Assembly (NCBI GenBank): GCA_043778255.1
Contig: JAYWGN010000002.1
Span: 62,001-126,000, forward strand
DNA length: 64,000 nucleotides
Reading direction: 5' to 3'
Origin: JAYWGN01 sp043778255
GTDB taxonomy: Bacteria; Bacteroidota; Bacteroidia; Chitinophagales; Chitinophagaceae
Position 1 is the first letter of the stretch; each line of letters begins with the position of its first letter. Shown here in pieces: positions 7,188-16,657 of this stretch. A model generated the notes under the pieces. That model had not been told where the DNA came from. It was given only the letters and a program-made list of their open reading frames with translations, and made no database searches. Both the position numbers and the translations under genes were made by a program.

Positions 7188-10100
7188 ATGGAAAATAATT
7201 TTATAAATTCTTTAAAAAAAACTGGTGAAAAAATTAAAAATTTTGCTCCAACCAGTTGGGCTATTAATAACAAAACAGCCGCATATTTAATTACTATACT
7301 CATTACACTGTTTGGGTTGTACAAATTTACAACACTACCCAAGGAGCAGTTTCCCGACATAGTAGTACCTACCATAAGTGTACAAACAGTATACTTTGGC
7401 AACTCGCCAAAAGATATTGAGAACCTTGTAAGCCGCCCTATAGAAAAGCAAATAAGAGCACTTAGCGGTGCTAAAATAAAAAAGGTAACTTCAACCTCAT
7501 TGCAAGATTTTAGTTTTGTACAAGTGGAGTTTGATACCGATGTAAAAGTAGATATAGCCAAGCAAAAAGTAAAAGATGCTGTTGATAAAGCAAAAACTGA
7601 TTTGCCCAACGACCTCACCGTACAGCCTAATGTAGCCGAATTTAACTTTAGCGATTTTCCTATTATGTACATTAATGTAAGTGGCGATTATAGCGATGTA
7701 AAGCTGAAAGATTATGCCGATAAATTGAAAGATAAATTTGAGGAACTTTCTGAAATTAATAAGGCAGAAGTAATAGGAGCTCCAGAACGTGAAATACAAA
7801 TTAATGTAAACCAAGCCAAAATGCAATCGGCTAAAGTTACATTTAACGATATTGAAGGTGCAGTAGCTAGAGAAAATAGAGATATAAGTGGTGGGCAAGT
7901 AGAAGTGGGTAATATGAACCGTACACTTAAAGTAAGTGGGCAGTTTAGCAGTGTACTAGCACTTAACAATATTATAATAAAAAACGTAAATGGTGCACCA
8001 GTATTTTTAAAAGATATTGCCGAAATTATAGATACCCAAAAGGAAAAGGATAGCTATGCAAGGCTCGATGGAAAAAAAGTAATAACCATTACTATAGCCA
8101 AACGAGCTGGTGAAAACCTTATAGAAGCCGCTACAAAAGTAAGAGCCATTATTGACGAATTAAAAGCAAAGGAATTTCCTAAAGACCTCACCATTAAAAT
8201 AACTGGCGACCAAAGTATAACCACCGAAACCTCCTTTGATGAGTTAATTAATACCATCATTATTGGCTTTATATTGGTGCTTCTTGTACTTATGTTTTTT
8301 ATGGGTATTACCAATGCATTTTTTGTAGCATTAAGTGTACCGCTAAGTGTGTTTGTAGCCTTTATGTTTTTGCCTGTGGCAGATGGGTTAGTGGGTACTA
8401 CAGTTACCCTTAACTTTATTGTTTTATTCGCCTTACTATTTGGCTTAGGTATTATAGTGGATGATGCTATAGTAGTAATTGAAAACACTCACCGTATATA
8501 TAACAATGGTAAAGTGCCTATTGAGCAAGCTGCCAAAGCTGCTGCAGGTGAGGTTTTTGTGCCAGTACTAGCAGGTACGCTTACAACATTAGCTCCGTTT
8601 TTTCCGCTATTAGCCTGGAAAGGATTAATAGGTAAGTTTATGATATACCTGCCTACCATGCTTATACTTACACTAGCCGCATCGTTAATAGTTGCCTTTA
8701 TTATTAACCCAGTATTTGCCGTTAGTTTTATGAAACCCGAAGGCAAAGAATTTGAAAAACCTAAACGTTTACTGTTTAAAAAACCATGGTTTTGGTGTTT
8801 GATTATATTTGGTATATTAATGCATTTTGGTGGCAACCATGGTACCGCAAACTTTACTTTATTTATGGCTGTATTAAGTATATTTAGTACTTATGTTCTA
8901 AAGCATTTAATATACAGTTTTCAACATAAGGCACTGCCAAGGTTAATGAATAGTTACGAAAAATTATTACGTTGGGCACTGTATGGCAAACGACCAATTT
9001 ATTTATTAGTAAGCTTGTTTTTATTATTTCCGTTTTCGTTGGGGCTACTCATATTAAGCAAACCTAATGTGGTGTTTTTTCCGCAGGGTGATCCTAACAA
9101 TGTATTTGTATACCTCAAGTTGCCGGTTGGTAGCAACGTAAAATATACTGATAGTATAACCAATAAAATTGAAAATACTGTCGCCAACATTTTACAAAAA
9201 GAATTACCTACACAGCCAAACGGCGTGGTAGAAAGCATTATAAGCAATGTAGCATTAGGTGCTGGCAATTTACGTGATGCTAATAGGAGTATCCAAAGCA
9301 ACCTTGGCCGTATTCAAATTAGTTTTGTACCCTTTGAAAAACGGCATGGTAAACATACCTTACCACTTATGGACTCACTTAGGGCTGGCATTAAAGGTAT
9401 ACCAGGTGCTAGTATAAGTGTAGAGCCAGAAGAGGGGGGACCACCCACTGACCCACCCGTTAATATTGAATTTATTGGCGATGATTTTATTAAAATAGGA
9501 AAACTTGCTAATGATTTTAAAAACTACTTAGACTCCAACAAAGTAGCAGGGCTAGTAGGCTTAGCCTTAGATGTGGATTTGAATAACCCCGAAATAACCA
9601 TAAGTGTAGACCGTGAAAGAGCTATGATAGAAGGCCTAAGTACCGCACAAATTGGTATGGAAATACGTACCGCAGTATTTGGTAAAGAAATAAGTAAACT
9701 AAAAGATAATGAAGATGATTATAAAATACAATTAAGGTACTCCGATGTAATACGAAATAATATTACCGACCTTATGAATATGAAGATAACATTTAGAGAT
9801 TTTAATACAGGCTCTATAAAACAAATACCAGTAAGTTCAGTTGCTACATTTGCTTATACCAATACCAGTGGCGGTATTATACGTAAGCAATACAAACGTA
9901 CCGTAAGCTTACAGGCCAATGTAGAAAAACCCGAAATGGCTCAACCTATTAATGACGAACTCACCAAAATATTAGCTGACTTTAAGCAGGTTACTAATAT
10001 TACTAACGATGTTACTATACGCCAAACAGGGCAAGGTGAACAGCAAGCTGAAACCTCTTCTTTTCTGGGCAAAGCCATGCTAACATCGTTAATGTTAATA

Positions 10101-10763
10101 CTACTCATATTGGTGCTACAGTTTAATAGCTTAAGCAAACCATTTATAGTACTGTCCGAAATATTTTTTAGCATTATAGGCGTACTACTAGGCTTAGCCC
10201 TTACAGGTATGACAATAAGTACCATAATGGTAGGTATAGGTGTAATTGGCTTGGCGGGTATTGTAATAAAAAACGGTATATTATTAATTGAGTTTACCGA
10301 TGAGTTGCGAAGCCGAGGTGTACGTACCAAAGAGGCTGCCATACAAGCAGGTAGGGTACGTATAATACCAGTATTGCTTACAGCAGTAGCTACTATGTTA
10401 GGTTTGTTACCATTAGCTATTGGGTTCAATATTAATTTTGTATCGTTATTTCAAACGGGTAATGCCCATTTATTTTTCGGTGGCGACTCGGTAGTATTTT
10501 GGGGGCCACTAAGTTGGACAATTATATTTGGCCTCATCTTCGCATTTTTTATGACCCTGTTATTAGTACCAAGTATGTACATAATGGCAGAGCGATTAAA
10601 GCGACCTATGGAAAAGTTTTATGGTACTAAATGGATAGCATTATTTGGTTTCTTTGGGCCTGGCTTTTTTATATTTGTTGGTGTAATGTACTTAGTAAGG
10701 GCATTACAAGGCAAACGAGTATGGATGGGCAAACCCAAAATAACAAAGTTGCGGAAAGTATAA
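7188..10763 (+). CDS. RND superfamily efflux pump (AcrB/HAE1-like inner membrane transporter)
   Basis: A 1191-residue proton-driven transporter with the classic duplicated layout: first TM helix (about 28-46), large periplasmic loop, a TM block, second periplasmic loop and a final TM block. The proton-relay aspartates are Asp425-Asp426 in IIVDDAIVVIENTHR. The duplicated TM signature appears again in the second half (GVIGLAGIVIKNGILLIEF). An extra hydrophobic stretch near 530-570 and a longer C-terminal tail make it longer than E. coli AcrB, as is common in this phylum. Partners are the adjacent channel and adaptor. Separated from the adaptor gene by 259 bases of simple repeats. Substrate unknown. 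Confidence 0.92.
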   Translation: MENNFINSLKKTGEKIKNFAPTSWAINNKTAAYLITILITLFGLYKFTTLPKEQFPDIVVPTISVQTVYFGNSPKDIENLVSRPIEKQIRALSGAKIKKVTSTSLQDFSFVQVEFDTDVKVDIAKQKVKDAVDKAKTDLPNDLTVQPNVAEFNFSDFPIMYINVSGDYSDVKLKDYADKLKDKFEELSEINKAEVIGAPEREIQINVNQAKMQSAKVTFNDIEGAVARENRDISGGQVEVGNMNRTLKVSGQFSSVLALNNIIIKNVNGAPVFLKDIAEIIDTQKEKDSYARLDGKKVITITIAKRAGENLIEAATKVRAIIDELKAKEFPKDLTIKITGDQSITTETSFDELINTIIIGFILVLLVLMFFMGITNAFFVALSVPLSVFVAFMFLPVADGLVGTTVTLNFIVLFALLFGLGIIVDDAIVVIENTHRIYNNGKVPIEQAAKAAAGEVFVPVLAGTLTTLAPFFPLLAWKGLIGKFMIYLPTMLILTLAASLIVAFIINPVFAVSFMKPEGKEFEKPKRLLFKKPWFWCLIIFGILMHFGGNHGTANFTLFMAVLSIFSTYVLKHLIYSFQHKALPRLMNSYEKLLRWALYGKRPIYLLVSLFLLFPFSLGLLILSKPNVVFFPQGDPNNVFVYLKLPVGSNVKYTDSITNKIENTVANILQKELPTQPNGVVESIISNVALGAGNLRDANRSIQSNLGRIQISFVPFEKRHGKHTLPLMDSLRAGIKGIPGASISVEPEEGGPPTDPPVNIEFIGDDFIKIGKLANDFKNYLDSNKVAGLVGLALDVDLNNPEITISVDRERAMIEGLSTAQIGMEIRTAVFGKEISKLKDNEDDYKIQLRYSDVIRNNITDLMNMKITFRDFNTGSIKQIPVSSVATFAYTNTSGGIIRKQYKRTVSLQANVEKPEMAQPINDELTKILADFKQVTNITNDVTIRQTGQGEQQAETSSFLGKAMLTSLMLILLILVLQFNSLSKPFIVLSEIFFSIIGVLLGLALTGMTISTIMVGIGVIGLAGIVIKNGILLIEFTDELRSRGVRTKEAAIQAGRVRIIPVLLTAVATMLGLLPLAIGFNINFVSLFQTGNAHLFFGGDSVVFWGPLSWTIIFGLIFAFFMTLLLVPSMYIMAERLKRPMEKFYGTKWIALFGFFGPGFFIFVGVMYLVRALQGKRVWMGKPKITKLRKV

Positions 10764-10835
10764 AAATTTAATTGATAATTGACAATTGATAATTGACAAT
10801 GGATAATTCATTCCTTACTTTCTTAATACCTTAAT

Positions 10836-10885
10836 TAGCAAAATAGCACATTATCTCATTAGCACATTATCTCATTAGCATATTA
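10836..10885 (+). repeat. 8-mer repeat block (TAGCACAT family)
   Basis: TAGCAAAA-TAGCACAT-TATCTCAT units of the dispersed 8-mer family, immediately upstream of the GNAT gene. They are preceded by a TGATAATTGACAAT direct repeat at about 10770-10800. Confidence 0.7.
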
Positions 10886-10894
10886 ATTACAAAA

Positions 10895-11353
10895 ATGTCT
10901 CTACAACAAGCTACACCAAGCCATATACCTCAAATGCAAATAGTACGTAATGCCGTTACCGAAAATGTATTGAGCAACCCTGCTTTAATATCCGATGCCG
11001 ATTATGTGCCCTTTATAACCACTAATGGCCAAGGTTGGGTATATAGTATTAACCATACGGTAGTAGGGTTTGCAATAGTGGATATGCAGCACCATAATGT
11101 ATGGGCATTATTTGTATTGCCACAGTATGCAAAGCAGGGTATAGGTAAGCAATTGCACCAGGCTATGTTGCAATGGTACTTTAGCCAAACTAACCATACA
11201 CTTTGGTTAGGTACTGAGCCTGGTACAAGGGCTTATACATTTTACCAAACACAAGGCTGGGCCCAAGTTGGCTTACACGATACTACCGAAATAAAATTTG
11301 AAATGAGTTATGGCAAATGGTTAAGTTTACAAACAGTTAAAAATGGAGAATGA
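10895..11353 (+). CDS. GNAT family N-acetyltransferase
   Basis: A 152-residue GNAT protein that transfers an acetyl group from acetyl-CoA to an unknown acceptor. Motif A is visible as VWALFVLPQYAKQGIGKQLH, with the pyrophosphate-binding Q-x-x-G-x-G pattern, followed by LWLGTEPGTRAYTFYQTQGW (motif B region). Its stop overlaps the start of the next membrane-protein gene by 11 bases, so the two are probably co-transcribed. Confidence 0.85.
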   Translation: MSLQQATPSHIPQMQIVRNAVTENVLSNPALISDADYVPFITTNGQGWVYSINHTVVGFAIVDMQHHNVWALFVLPQYAKQGIGKQLHQAMLQWYFSQTNHTLWLGTEPGTRAYTFYQTQGWAQVGLHDTTEIKFEMSYGKWLSLQTVKNGE

Positions 11354-11801
11354 AAATTTGCAACATCCGTTGCACAAATCAATAATAGTAGCTACTATTA
11401 CTGCAACTGTTTGTTTTTTATTGTTTGGGGCTTTTTTATTATTGCTAATTTTTGTAATAAATATTTCTATATTTGGATTATTTGATAACCACGAAAAACC
11501 GAATGCTTATGAAGATATTTTTATTTTCATTGCATTATTTATTGCCATAATAATTAATACTTTAATTGCCACAAAAGCAGCATTGTATATGGTTAGTTAT
11601 AATAGGGTAGTAAGTAGTAAAGTTGTAATGCTATGGCTACCAACAATGTATTTCTTTTTTCTAATTTATAATTCCTTTTCATTTTCTACATTAACATGGC
11701 AAATGCAAATTATACACTTAAGTACTTTATGTTTAATTCTGCTCACCTCATATTATAGTGGCTATAGGCAAGTTAAAATTAGAGAACAAAGGAATAGCTA
11801 G
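11343..11801 (+). CDS. Hypothetical four-helix membrane protein
   Basis: A 152-residue protein not assigned to a family. Four hydrophobic helices are evident (about residues 13-40, 57-77, 97-116 and 122-140) in a short, otherwise hydrophilic frame, with a basic C-terminal tail (GYRQVKIREQRNS). Translation probably couples to the GNAT gene because the ATG lies inside its last codons. No enzymatic motif is visible. Confidence 0.65.
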   Translation: MENENLQHPLHKSIIVATITATVCFLLFGAFLLLLIFVINISIFGLFDNHEKPNAYEDIFIFIALFIAIIINTLIATKAALYMVSYNRVVSSKVVMLWLPTMYFFFLIYNSFSFSTLTWQMQIIHLSTLCLILLTSYYSGYRQVKIREQRNS

Positions 11802-12038
11802 CCGAGTATTTCTAATAGAAGGTGTACAATATTTTGCGTAGCAATTTGTAAATAATTAATATTAGTTGTAGGTTATATATAGTTTACAAACTGTTGCACT
11901 TATCACTTGAACATACAAAGCTTTCTAATAGTATAATTGGCTATTAATGGCGTTATTATTCTAGTAAAGTTGTAGCTACTAATTTTGTATAAAGTATAGG
12001 GAGTAACCTTACCAGCTAATTTACTAAGCATACTTTGC

Positions 12039-13898
12039 TTACACCATTATATTTTTTATAGTAATACTTGTACCTGTATTAGGTATTGATGTTATGGTGT
12101 ATGTATAATCAATTTCTTTGGCACGGTATTGCATATTATCAAGGCCGTTACCTTGTATGGTACTGTTGTGTACAAAGCCTATTCCGTTATCTTGCAATTG
12201 TATAGTTATGCCATTAGTGTTGCTATTAATGGTAAAGTTGATTTGAGTAGCATTGGCATGTTTTATTATATTTTGTACTGCCTCTTGTACTATTTTGTGC
12301 AATTGTAACCCTGTAGTAGCCGATAGTTTGGGGTTAGTAAGTATATTTTCGGTAGCTTTAAAGTTAATATGTTCAAAATTTTTAAGCACTTTAAAACAAT
12401 GGTTTTTAAATCCATCTGCCCACTCCTGTATGGTAAGGTCTTTGTTATTAAGTACCCATATTGTTTCTCTTAAGCTACCCAATATATGAGTTGCATTTGT
12501 TTGCATTTTGGTACTTATATCGGTAATGCCTGTTTGGTGTGTTAGCTGCTCTACATTGGCTAATAGTGCACTTGTGTAAGCTCCCATATTGTCATGCAAA
12601 TCTCTACTTATTCTTTTTCGTTCAGTTTCTTCTGCTGCAAATATGGCTACAATTTTATTTTGTTCTTGCTCAAATAATTGCTTTTGTAAGGCCAATTGTT
12701 GTTGTAGCTTTTGACGGCGATTGTAGTTAATAGCAAATAATATAATGCCTAATACCGCTATACTTGCTGCAATTATATAACCATTCTTTTTTACAATAGT
12801 AATTTGTTGGGCTTGTATTTGTTTCTCTTTTTTACTGGTTTCGTACACAAGGTTAAGTTCTTCTATACGGGAGTTAAGGGTTACATTATCTATTGATTGT
12901 TGTAGTTGCTTTATGGTATCATTATAAAGCAAAGCATTTTTGTAATCATTTTGATTTTTGTAAAGTGTATATAGGTTTTTGTAACTATATAATTCTATAA
13001 GTTTACGCCCTACTTTTTTACTTAAGCTAAGCGAAAGTGCAAAATATTTTTTTGCCTCTTCATAATTTTTTTGGTTGCTATACATACTCCCAATATCATC
13101 GTAGTTGGCTGCCATGTTCTTAATATTATTATCTAAGGAGTCAAGTGTGAATGATTTTTTAAAATAAAATAGGGAAGAATCAAATTGTTTTTTTTCGTTA
13201 AAGCATAATGCTTTATTATTGTACAATGGGCTTAAAAGTCTTTTATATGCAGTATTTCCGTATTTGGCAATAGCCATATTATCTAATGCTAAAGCACTAT
13301 CTATTTCGCCTTTTTCGCCATATATATTGGCCAGTGTATGTGTAACACCCAATGCGGATATTACACCTAATATGGTAACTTGAGTTTTTAATATTTCTTT
13401 GGCTTTATCTATATCGCCCTTGGCTTGGTATATACGGGCTAACGATATATTAGAGTTATTAACACCAATAGTTGATTTTATTTTTTCAAATATTTCTTTG
13501 GCTTTTAGGGTACTCTCTATACTTTCGGGGTAGTTGGCTAGGTTGTTATATATATCGCCTTTTATTAAGTAAGCAGCTGCTTGTAAGGAGTCAAGTGATG
13601 AGTTATACTTAGTATAGTTGGCTACCTCATTTATATATTGCAAAGCAACTTTATAATTGGACGAAAGGTTAAAATAAGCACCTTTTATTAAGTAGTTAAG
13701 TGCATATATTTCTTTATCAGTATACAGGTTAGATAAGGAATCAACTTTTTTTACTATCGAAAATAAACTGTCGGAACTTGTAAAACGTTTACTTACAAAT
13801 TGTTGCTTTATTCCCTCAGCAATTGGGTTAATTTTAGCTATTGGTTTAGTGCAACTTGTATATAGTATTATACATAGTAGGCATAAGGTTACTTTCAA
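12039..13898 (-). CDS. TPR-containing sensor histidine kinase (NarL/DegS-type, HisKA_3)
   Basis: A 619-residue protein: an N-terminal signal ending in a lipobox-like LYTSC, about 300 residues of TPR repeats, a coiled coil, one TM helix (IIAASIAVLGIILFAIN, near 375-391), a second coiled coil, then HisKA_3 with phospho-acceptor His435 in RISRDLHDNMG, and a HATPase_c domain with the N box (QEAVQNIIKHA) and G box (DNGIGF). Such kinases normally phosphorylate LuxR-type regulators, but no response regulator gene is adjacent, so it is an orphan here. The TPR region would be periplasmic. The lipobox may simply be the end of an ordinary membrane-insertion signal. Confidence 0.88.
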   Translation of the reverse strand: MKVTLCLLCIILYTSCTKPIAKINPIAEGIKQQFVSKRFTSSDSLFSIVKKVDSLSNLYTDKEIYALNYLIKGAYFNLSSNYKVALQYINEVANYTKYNSSLDSLQAAAYLIKGDIYNNLANYPESIESTLKAKEIFEKIKSTIGVNNSNISLARIYQAKGDIDKAKEILKTQVTILGVISALGVTHTLANIYGEKGEIDSALALDNMAIAKYGNTAYKRLLSPLYNNKALCFNEKKQFDSSLFYFKKSFTLDSLDNNIKNMAANYDDIGSMYSNQKNYEEAKKYFALSLSLSKKVGRKLIELYSYKNLYTLYKNQNDYKNALLYNDTIKQLQQSIDNVTLNSRIEELNLVYETSKKEKQIQAQQITIVKKNGYIIAASIAVLGIILFAINYNRRQKLQQQLALQKQLFEQEQNKIVAIFAAEETERKRISRDLHDNMGAYTSALLANVEQLTHQTGITDISTKMQTNATHILGSLRETIWVLNNKDLTIQEWADGFKNHCFKVLKNFEHINFKATENILTNPKLSATTGLQLHKIVQEAVQNIIKHANATQINFTINSNTNGITIQLQDNGIGFVHNSTIQGNGLDNMQYRAKEIDYTYTITSIPNTGTSITIKNIMV

Positions 13899-13983
13899 TT
13901 ATGTAGTAATTAGGTGTGCTAATAGGTTGTTGTAAGTAAATGTACAACCTTAATGGCACATATATTTTACAAAGTAAATAAAC

Positions 13984-15189
13984 TTACTTAACCCATTGCA
14001 TTACTGGTATTATAGCAGGGTTCACAAAGTATTTAAGCCTTAATGCATCTGACCAGCCATTAGGATTATTTTGTAAACTTTTACTACTGAAAAACACCAT
14101 TCCCTTTACGTTTTCTTTTTGCCGTAAGGCTTCTATTTGGCGTGGTAGTTGGGTTTTATCTTTCCAATTTGCATTGCTATTAGCACGGTATATGGCTAAG
14201 CCAATATATAAATGTTTGCCATAAGTATGGTTGTTCCACCAATCGAGTAAGGTTTGGTATGCACCTATTTTATGTTCAAATTCCCAATATAATTGCGGTG
14301 CTACATAATCAATCCAATCTTTTTTGAGCCATAGCAATATATCGGCATATAAATCGTCGTAATTGGTAGTGCCCCCTACAGTATTACTTCCGTCTGGGTC
14401 TTTATTAATATTGCGCCATATACCAAATGGGCTTACGCCAAATTTGCATTTTGAGTTAGTGGCTTTTATAACTCTACTAAGGCCTACTATTATGCTATCG
14501 CAATTGCTACGTCGCCAATCGTCTTTTGTGAGGCCATTACCATATTTTTCATAAGTTTTATTATCCGGAAATTCCCTCCCTTTTACTTTATAGGGATAAA
14601 AATAATCGTCGAAATGTATAGCATCTACATCGTAACGAGTTACTACATCTTTTACCACTTTAAGTACAAATGCTTGAGCCTCTTTATTACCCGGATCAAA
14701 GTAGCGTCTGTCGGCATACGTTACAAACCACTCAGGGTGTATACGGGTTATATGGGTTGGTGCAATGGTACTTTTATTTACATCAAATACTGCACGGTAA
14801 GGGTTCATCCAAGCATGAAACTCAAAACCACGTTTATGGCTTTCTGTTATCATAAACTCCAGTGGGTCGTAATAAGGTACAGGTGGTTTACCTTGTTTGC
14901 CAGTAAGCCATTCACTCCACGGTTCGTATTGGCTTGGGTAAAATGCATCTGTTGCTGGCCTAATTTGTACCACCAATGCATTGAGTCCATTACGTTTATG
15001 GTCGTCTATAATTTTTATAAATTCTGCTTTTTGGCTATCAGCATTATAATTGCCTTTGGTAGGCCAATCTATATTATCTACTGTAGCTATCCAAGCAGCC
15101 CTAAACTCCTGTGGTTGAGCAGTGGTATTGGTATGTAGTAACGTTATAATAAATATAATAAGTATTGTTGTTTTTTGGTAAAATGCCAT
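13984..15189 (-). CDS. Glycosyl hydrolase-like GHL10 family protein (YngK-like)
   Basis: A 401-residue exported protein with a signal peptide (cleavage near NTTAQPQ) and the GHL10 signature: EFRAAWIATVDNIDWP, NALVVQIRPATDAFYPS, the FEFHAWMNPYR strand, DAIHFDDYFYP and the late VAPQLYWEFE. It is a TIM-barrel of the glycoside-hydrolase-like class; the Asp pair in HFDDYFYP is the likely active-site region. Homologues have been linked to peptidoglycan or glycan cleavage, but the substrate is unknown. Single gene with its own candidate -7 element. Confidence 0.85.
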   Translation of the reverse strand: MAFYQKTTILIIFIITLLHTNTTAQPQEFRAAWIATVDNIDWPTKGNYNADSQKAEFIKIIDDHKRNGLNALVVQIRPATDAFYPSQYEPWSEWLTGKQGKPPVPYYDPLEFMITESHKRGFEFHAWMNPYRAVFDVNKSTIAPTHITRIHPEWFVTYADRRYFDPGNKEAQAFVLKVVKDVVTRYDVDAIHFDDYFYPYKVKGREFPDNKTYEKYGNGLTKDDWRRSNCDSIIVGLSRVIKATNSKCKFGVSPFGIWRNINKDPDGSNTVGGTTNYDDLYADILLWLKKDWIDYVAPQLYWEFEHKIGAYQTLLDWWNNHTYGKHLYIGLAIYRANSNANWKDKTQLPRQIEALRQKENVKGMVFFSSKSLQNNPNGWSDALRLKYFVNPAIIPVMQWVK

Positions 15190-15194
15190 AGTTA

Positions 15195-15202
15195 CAAAAG
15201 TA
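15195..15202 (-). promoter_or_regulatory. Candidate -7 element for the GHL10 gene
   Basis: On the minus strand this reads TACTTTTG, matching TAnnTTTG, six bases from the start codon. No good -33 partner is seen. The short distance to the ATG weakens the call. Confidence 0.35.
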
Positions 15203-15381
15203 AATAAAAATTGAAGAAGAAAGATGTTAATATGATAATTAGCAGATGAGATAATTTGCTATTATGTGTATAGCAAATAAGATATGTTAATTATTCTAGG
15301 AGGAAATAAAGGAATAGTTAGCGTAATATATTAAATTATATAAGCCAAAAATTGTGCTAACTTTATATAAAAATAAATAAA

Positions 15382-15753
15382 ATGGGACTTGTATATGCTA
15401 ATATTGAAATAATAAATGGGGAGGATTTAGCATTGGCAAGACGTCATATTATTGGCGAAGAAGAAGTTCGTAGAATGCCCATAAATATACTGGTAGATAC
15501 AGGTGGTTATATGCTATGTATTAACGAAAGCATACAAGAGCAAATGCAATTTCCGATAGTAGAAAAAAGAAAAGCCCAAACCGCAGATGGGCGTATTGTT
15601 GAGTGTGATGTAGTAAGCACTGTTGAATTAAAATTTAAAAATCGACGTACTATGTGCAATGCTATGGTGTTACCAGGTGATGCAGAACCTTTGTTGGGAG
15701 CAATACCGCTAGAAGATATGCCAGTCCGCCTACCTTATTTAAAAATTTTATAA
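15382..15753 (+). CDS. Clan AA retropepsin-like aspartic protease, C-terminus altered by insertion
   Basis: A 123-residue product with the single-chain retropepsin motif Val-Asp39-Thr40-Gly41 in INILVDTGGYML, the later TADGRIVECDVV flap-side strand, and PLLGAIPLEDM. In family members EDM is followed by DVLI-P and a short tail ending HPYFAQM-LK. Here 41 extra bases (15721-15761) follow EDM, shift the frame and end the protein with PVRLPYLKIL. The normal tail is still present downstream in another frame (15762-15842). The catalytic motif is intact; folding or dimerisation may be affected. Confidence 0.75.
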   Translation: MGLVYANIEIINGEDLALARRHIIGEEEVRRMPINILVDTGGYMLCINESIQEQMQFPIVEKRKAQTADGRIVECDVVSTVELKFKNRRTMCNAMVLPGDAEPLLGAIPLEDMPVRLPYLKIL

Positions 15754-15761
15754 TTGGCGGA
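15721..15761. repeat. 41-bp insertion with terminal TCCGCC/GGCGGA inverted repeat
   Basis: Removing these 41 bases rejoins GAAGATATG to GATGTACTT and restores the expected protein EDMDVLIHP. The insert contains TCCGCC at 15725-15730 and GGCGGA at 15756-15761 around an AT-rich palindromic centre (AAAAATTTT). It resembles a minimal palindromic element. Exact boundaries may be off by a few bases, and no clear target duplication is visible. Confidence 0.6.
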
Positions 15762-15842
15762 GATGTACTTATTCATCCACTTAGGCAGGAGCTTATAGTA
15801 AACCCTGAGCATCCTTACTTTGCTCAAATGAAGTTAAAATAA
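15762..15842 (+). pseudogene. Frameshifted 3' tail of the aspartic protease gene
   Basis: In this frame the bases read DVLIHPLRQELIVNPEHPYF, then AQMKLK and a stop at 15840-15842. This is the conserved C-terminus of the same protease family, now out of frame with the upstream part because of the 41-bp insertion. Confidence 0.7.
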
Positions 15843-16031
15843 AATGGAAATATGGATAAAAGGAATAATTTAAAATTAAGGATGGTTTATGTTAAAGCCA
15901 TTCATTGCTGTTATTTTATTAAAATAATCTCAGTCAAAATATTTATATGAGTTTTTTTTGAAACTCTTTAATGAACAAGAAAAATAGTTGTAATTTACCA
16001 ACCAAAAGAATTAATTTTACCCTAAAAAAAT

Positions 16032-16241
16032 ATGGAAGCTATAACTATACATCCCCAAACGACTGAACAAGCACAGGTATTTGAGCAAATGGCAAAAGCC
16101 TTAAACCTAGCTTACGAAGTAGCTGCCACAAATGAGGAAACACAACAAGAATCAGCATTTATGAAAGAGTTTAATGATGGAATTAATTTGGAAACTTCCA
16201 GACAACATTTATTAAAACATGTAAATCATTTATGGAAGTAG
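16032..16241 (+). CDS. Small antitoxin-like protein (DUF2683 type)
   Basis: A 69-residue, acidic, helical protein: MEAITIHPQTTEQAQVFEQM opens it in the manner of short proteins that precede RelE/ParE-like toxins in this phylum. Its last ten bases overlap the next gene, a typical antitoxin-toxin arrangement with translational coupling. It has no obvious DNA-binding ribbon, so autoregulation is uncertain. The assignment rests on family resemblance and gene order. Confidence 0.6.
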   Translation: MEAITIHPQTTEQAQVFEQMAKALNLAYEVAATNEETQQESAFMKEFNDGINLETSRQHLLKHVNHLWK

Positions 16242-16510
16242 TAAAAATTACAAGTTTCCTACAAAGTAAATTAGAGGATTTGACTACTATACTTTTTGAA
16301 AAAGAATATTTTGGGTTTTTGCAAAGCTCCGAAGAGTATGTTAATAAAATTTTTCATTTTATAAATACAATTCCAATCCAACTAAAACATTATTGCATAA
16401 ACGTAAAATATGGCAAGTATTATGCAATTTTTAAAATGAATAATAATACCACATATTATATTACTTACGATTTTGAAAATGCATTTTATTTAATAAAAAA
16501 ATATTTTTAA
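16232..16510 (+). CDS. Probable RelE/ParE-like toxin, apparently frameshifted at its C-terminus
   Basis: A 92-residue product with the C-terminal beta strands of a RelE/ParE-like fold: VKYGKYYAIFKMNNNTTYYI then TYDFENAFYLIKKYF. Family members, as remembered, continue with a NNH-x-x-EY tail. One extra T in the T5 run at 16504-16508 brings the stop; with four T the frame would continue YFNNHEKEYTIFIK to a stop at 16545-16547. The gene may be inactivated, or the run may be a sequencing error. It overlaps the putative antitoxin gene by ten bases. Confidence 0.55.
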   Translation: MEVVKITSFLQSKLEDLTTILFEKEYFGFLQSSEEYVNKIFHFINTIPIQLKHYCINVKYGKYYAIFKMNNNTTYYITYDFENAFYLIKKYF

Positions 16511-16657
16511 CAATCATGAAAAAGAATACACAATATTTATAAAATAAATCACCAATGGTTTTATAAAGGTCGATATTTTTTACACCTATAATTATAAAAT
16601 AGTTAAGCCATTACGGTACGAACAGTAAAGCTAAAAAAAAAATAAATAATAAATAAT

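Noticed and set aside
8054..8488. Long reading frames opposite the RND pump gene
   Set aside because: They mirror the codon pattern of the real gene and have no recognisable protein features.
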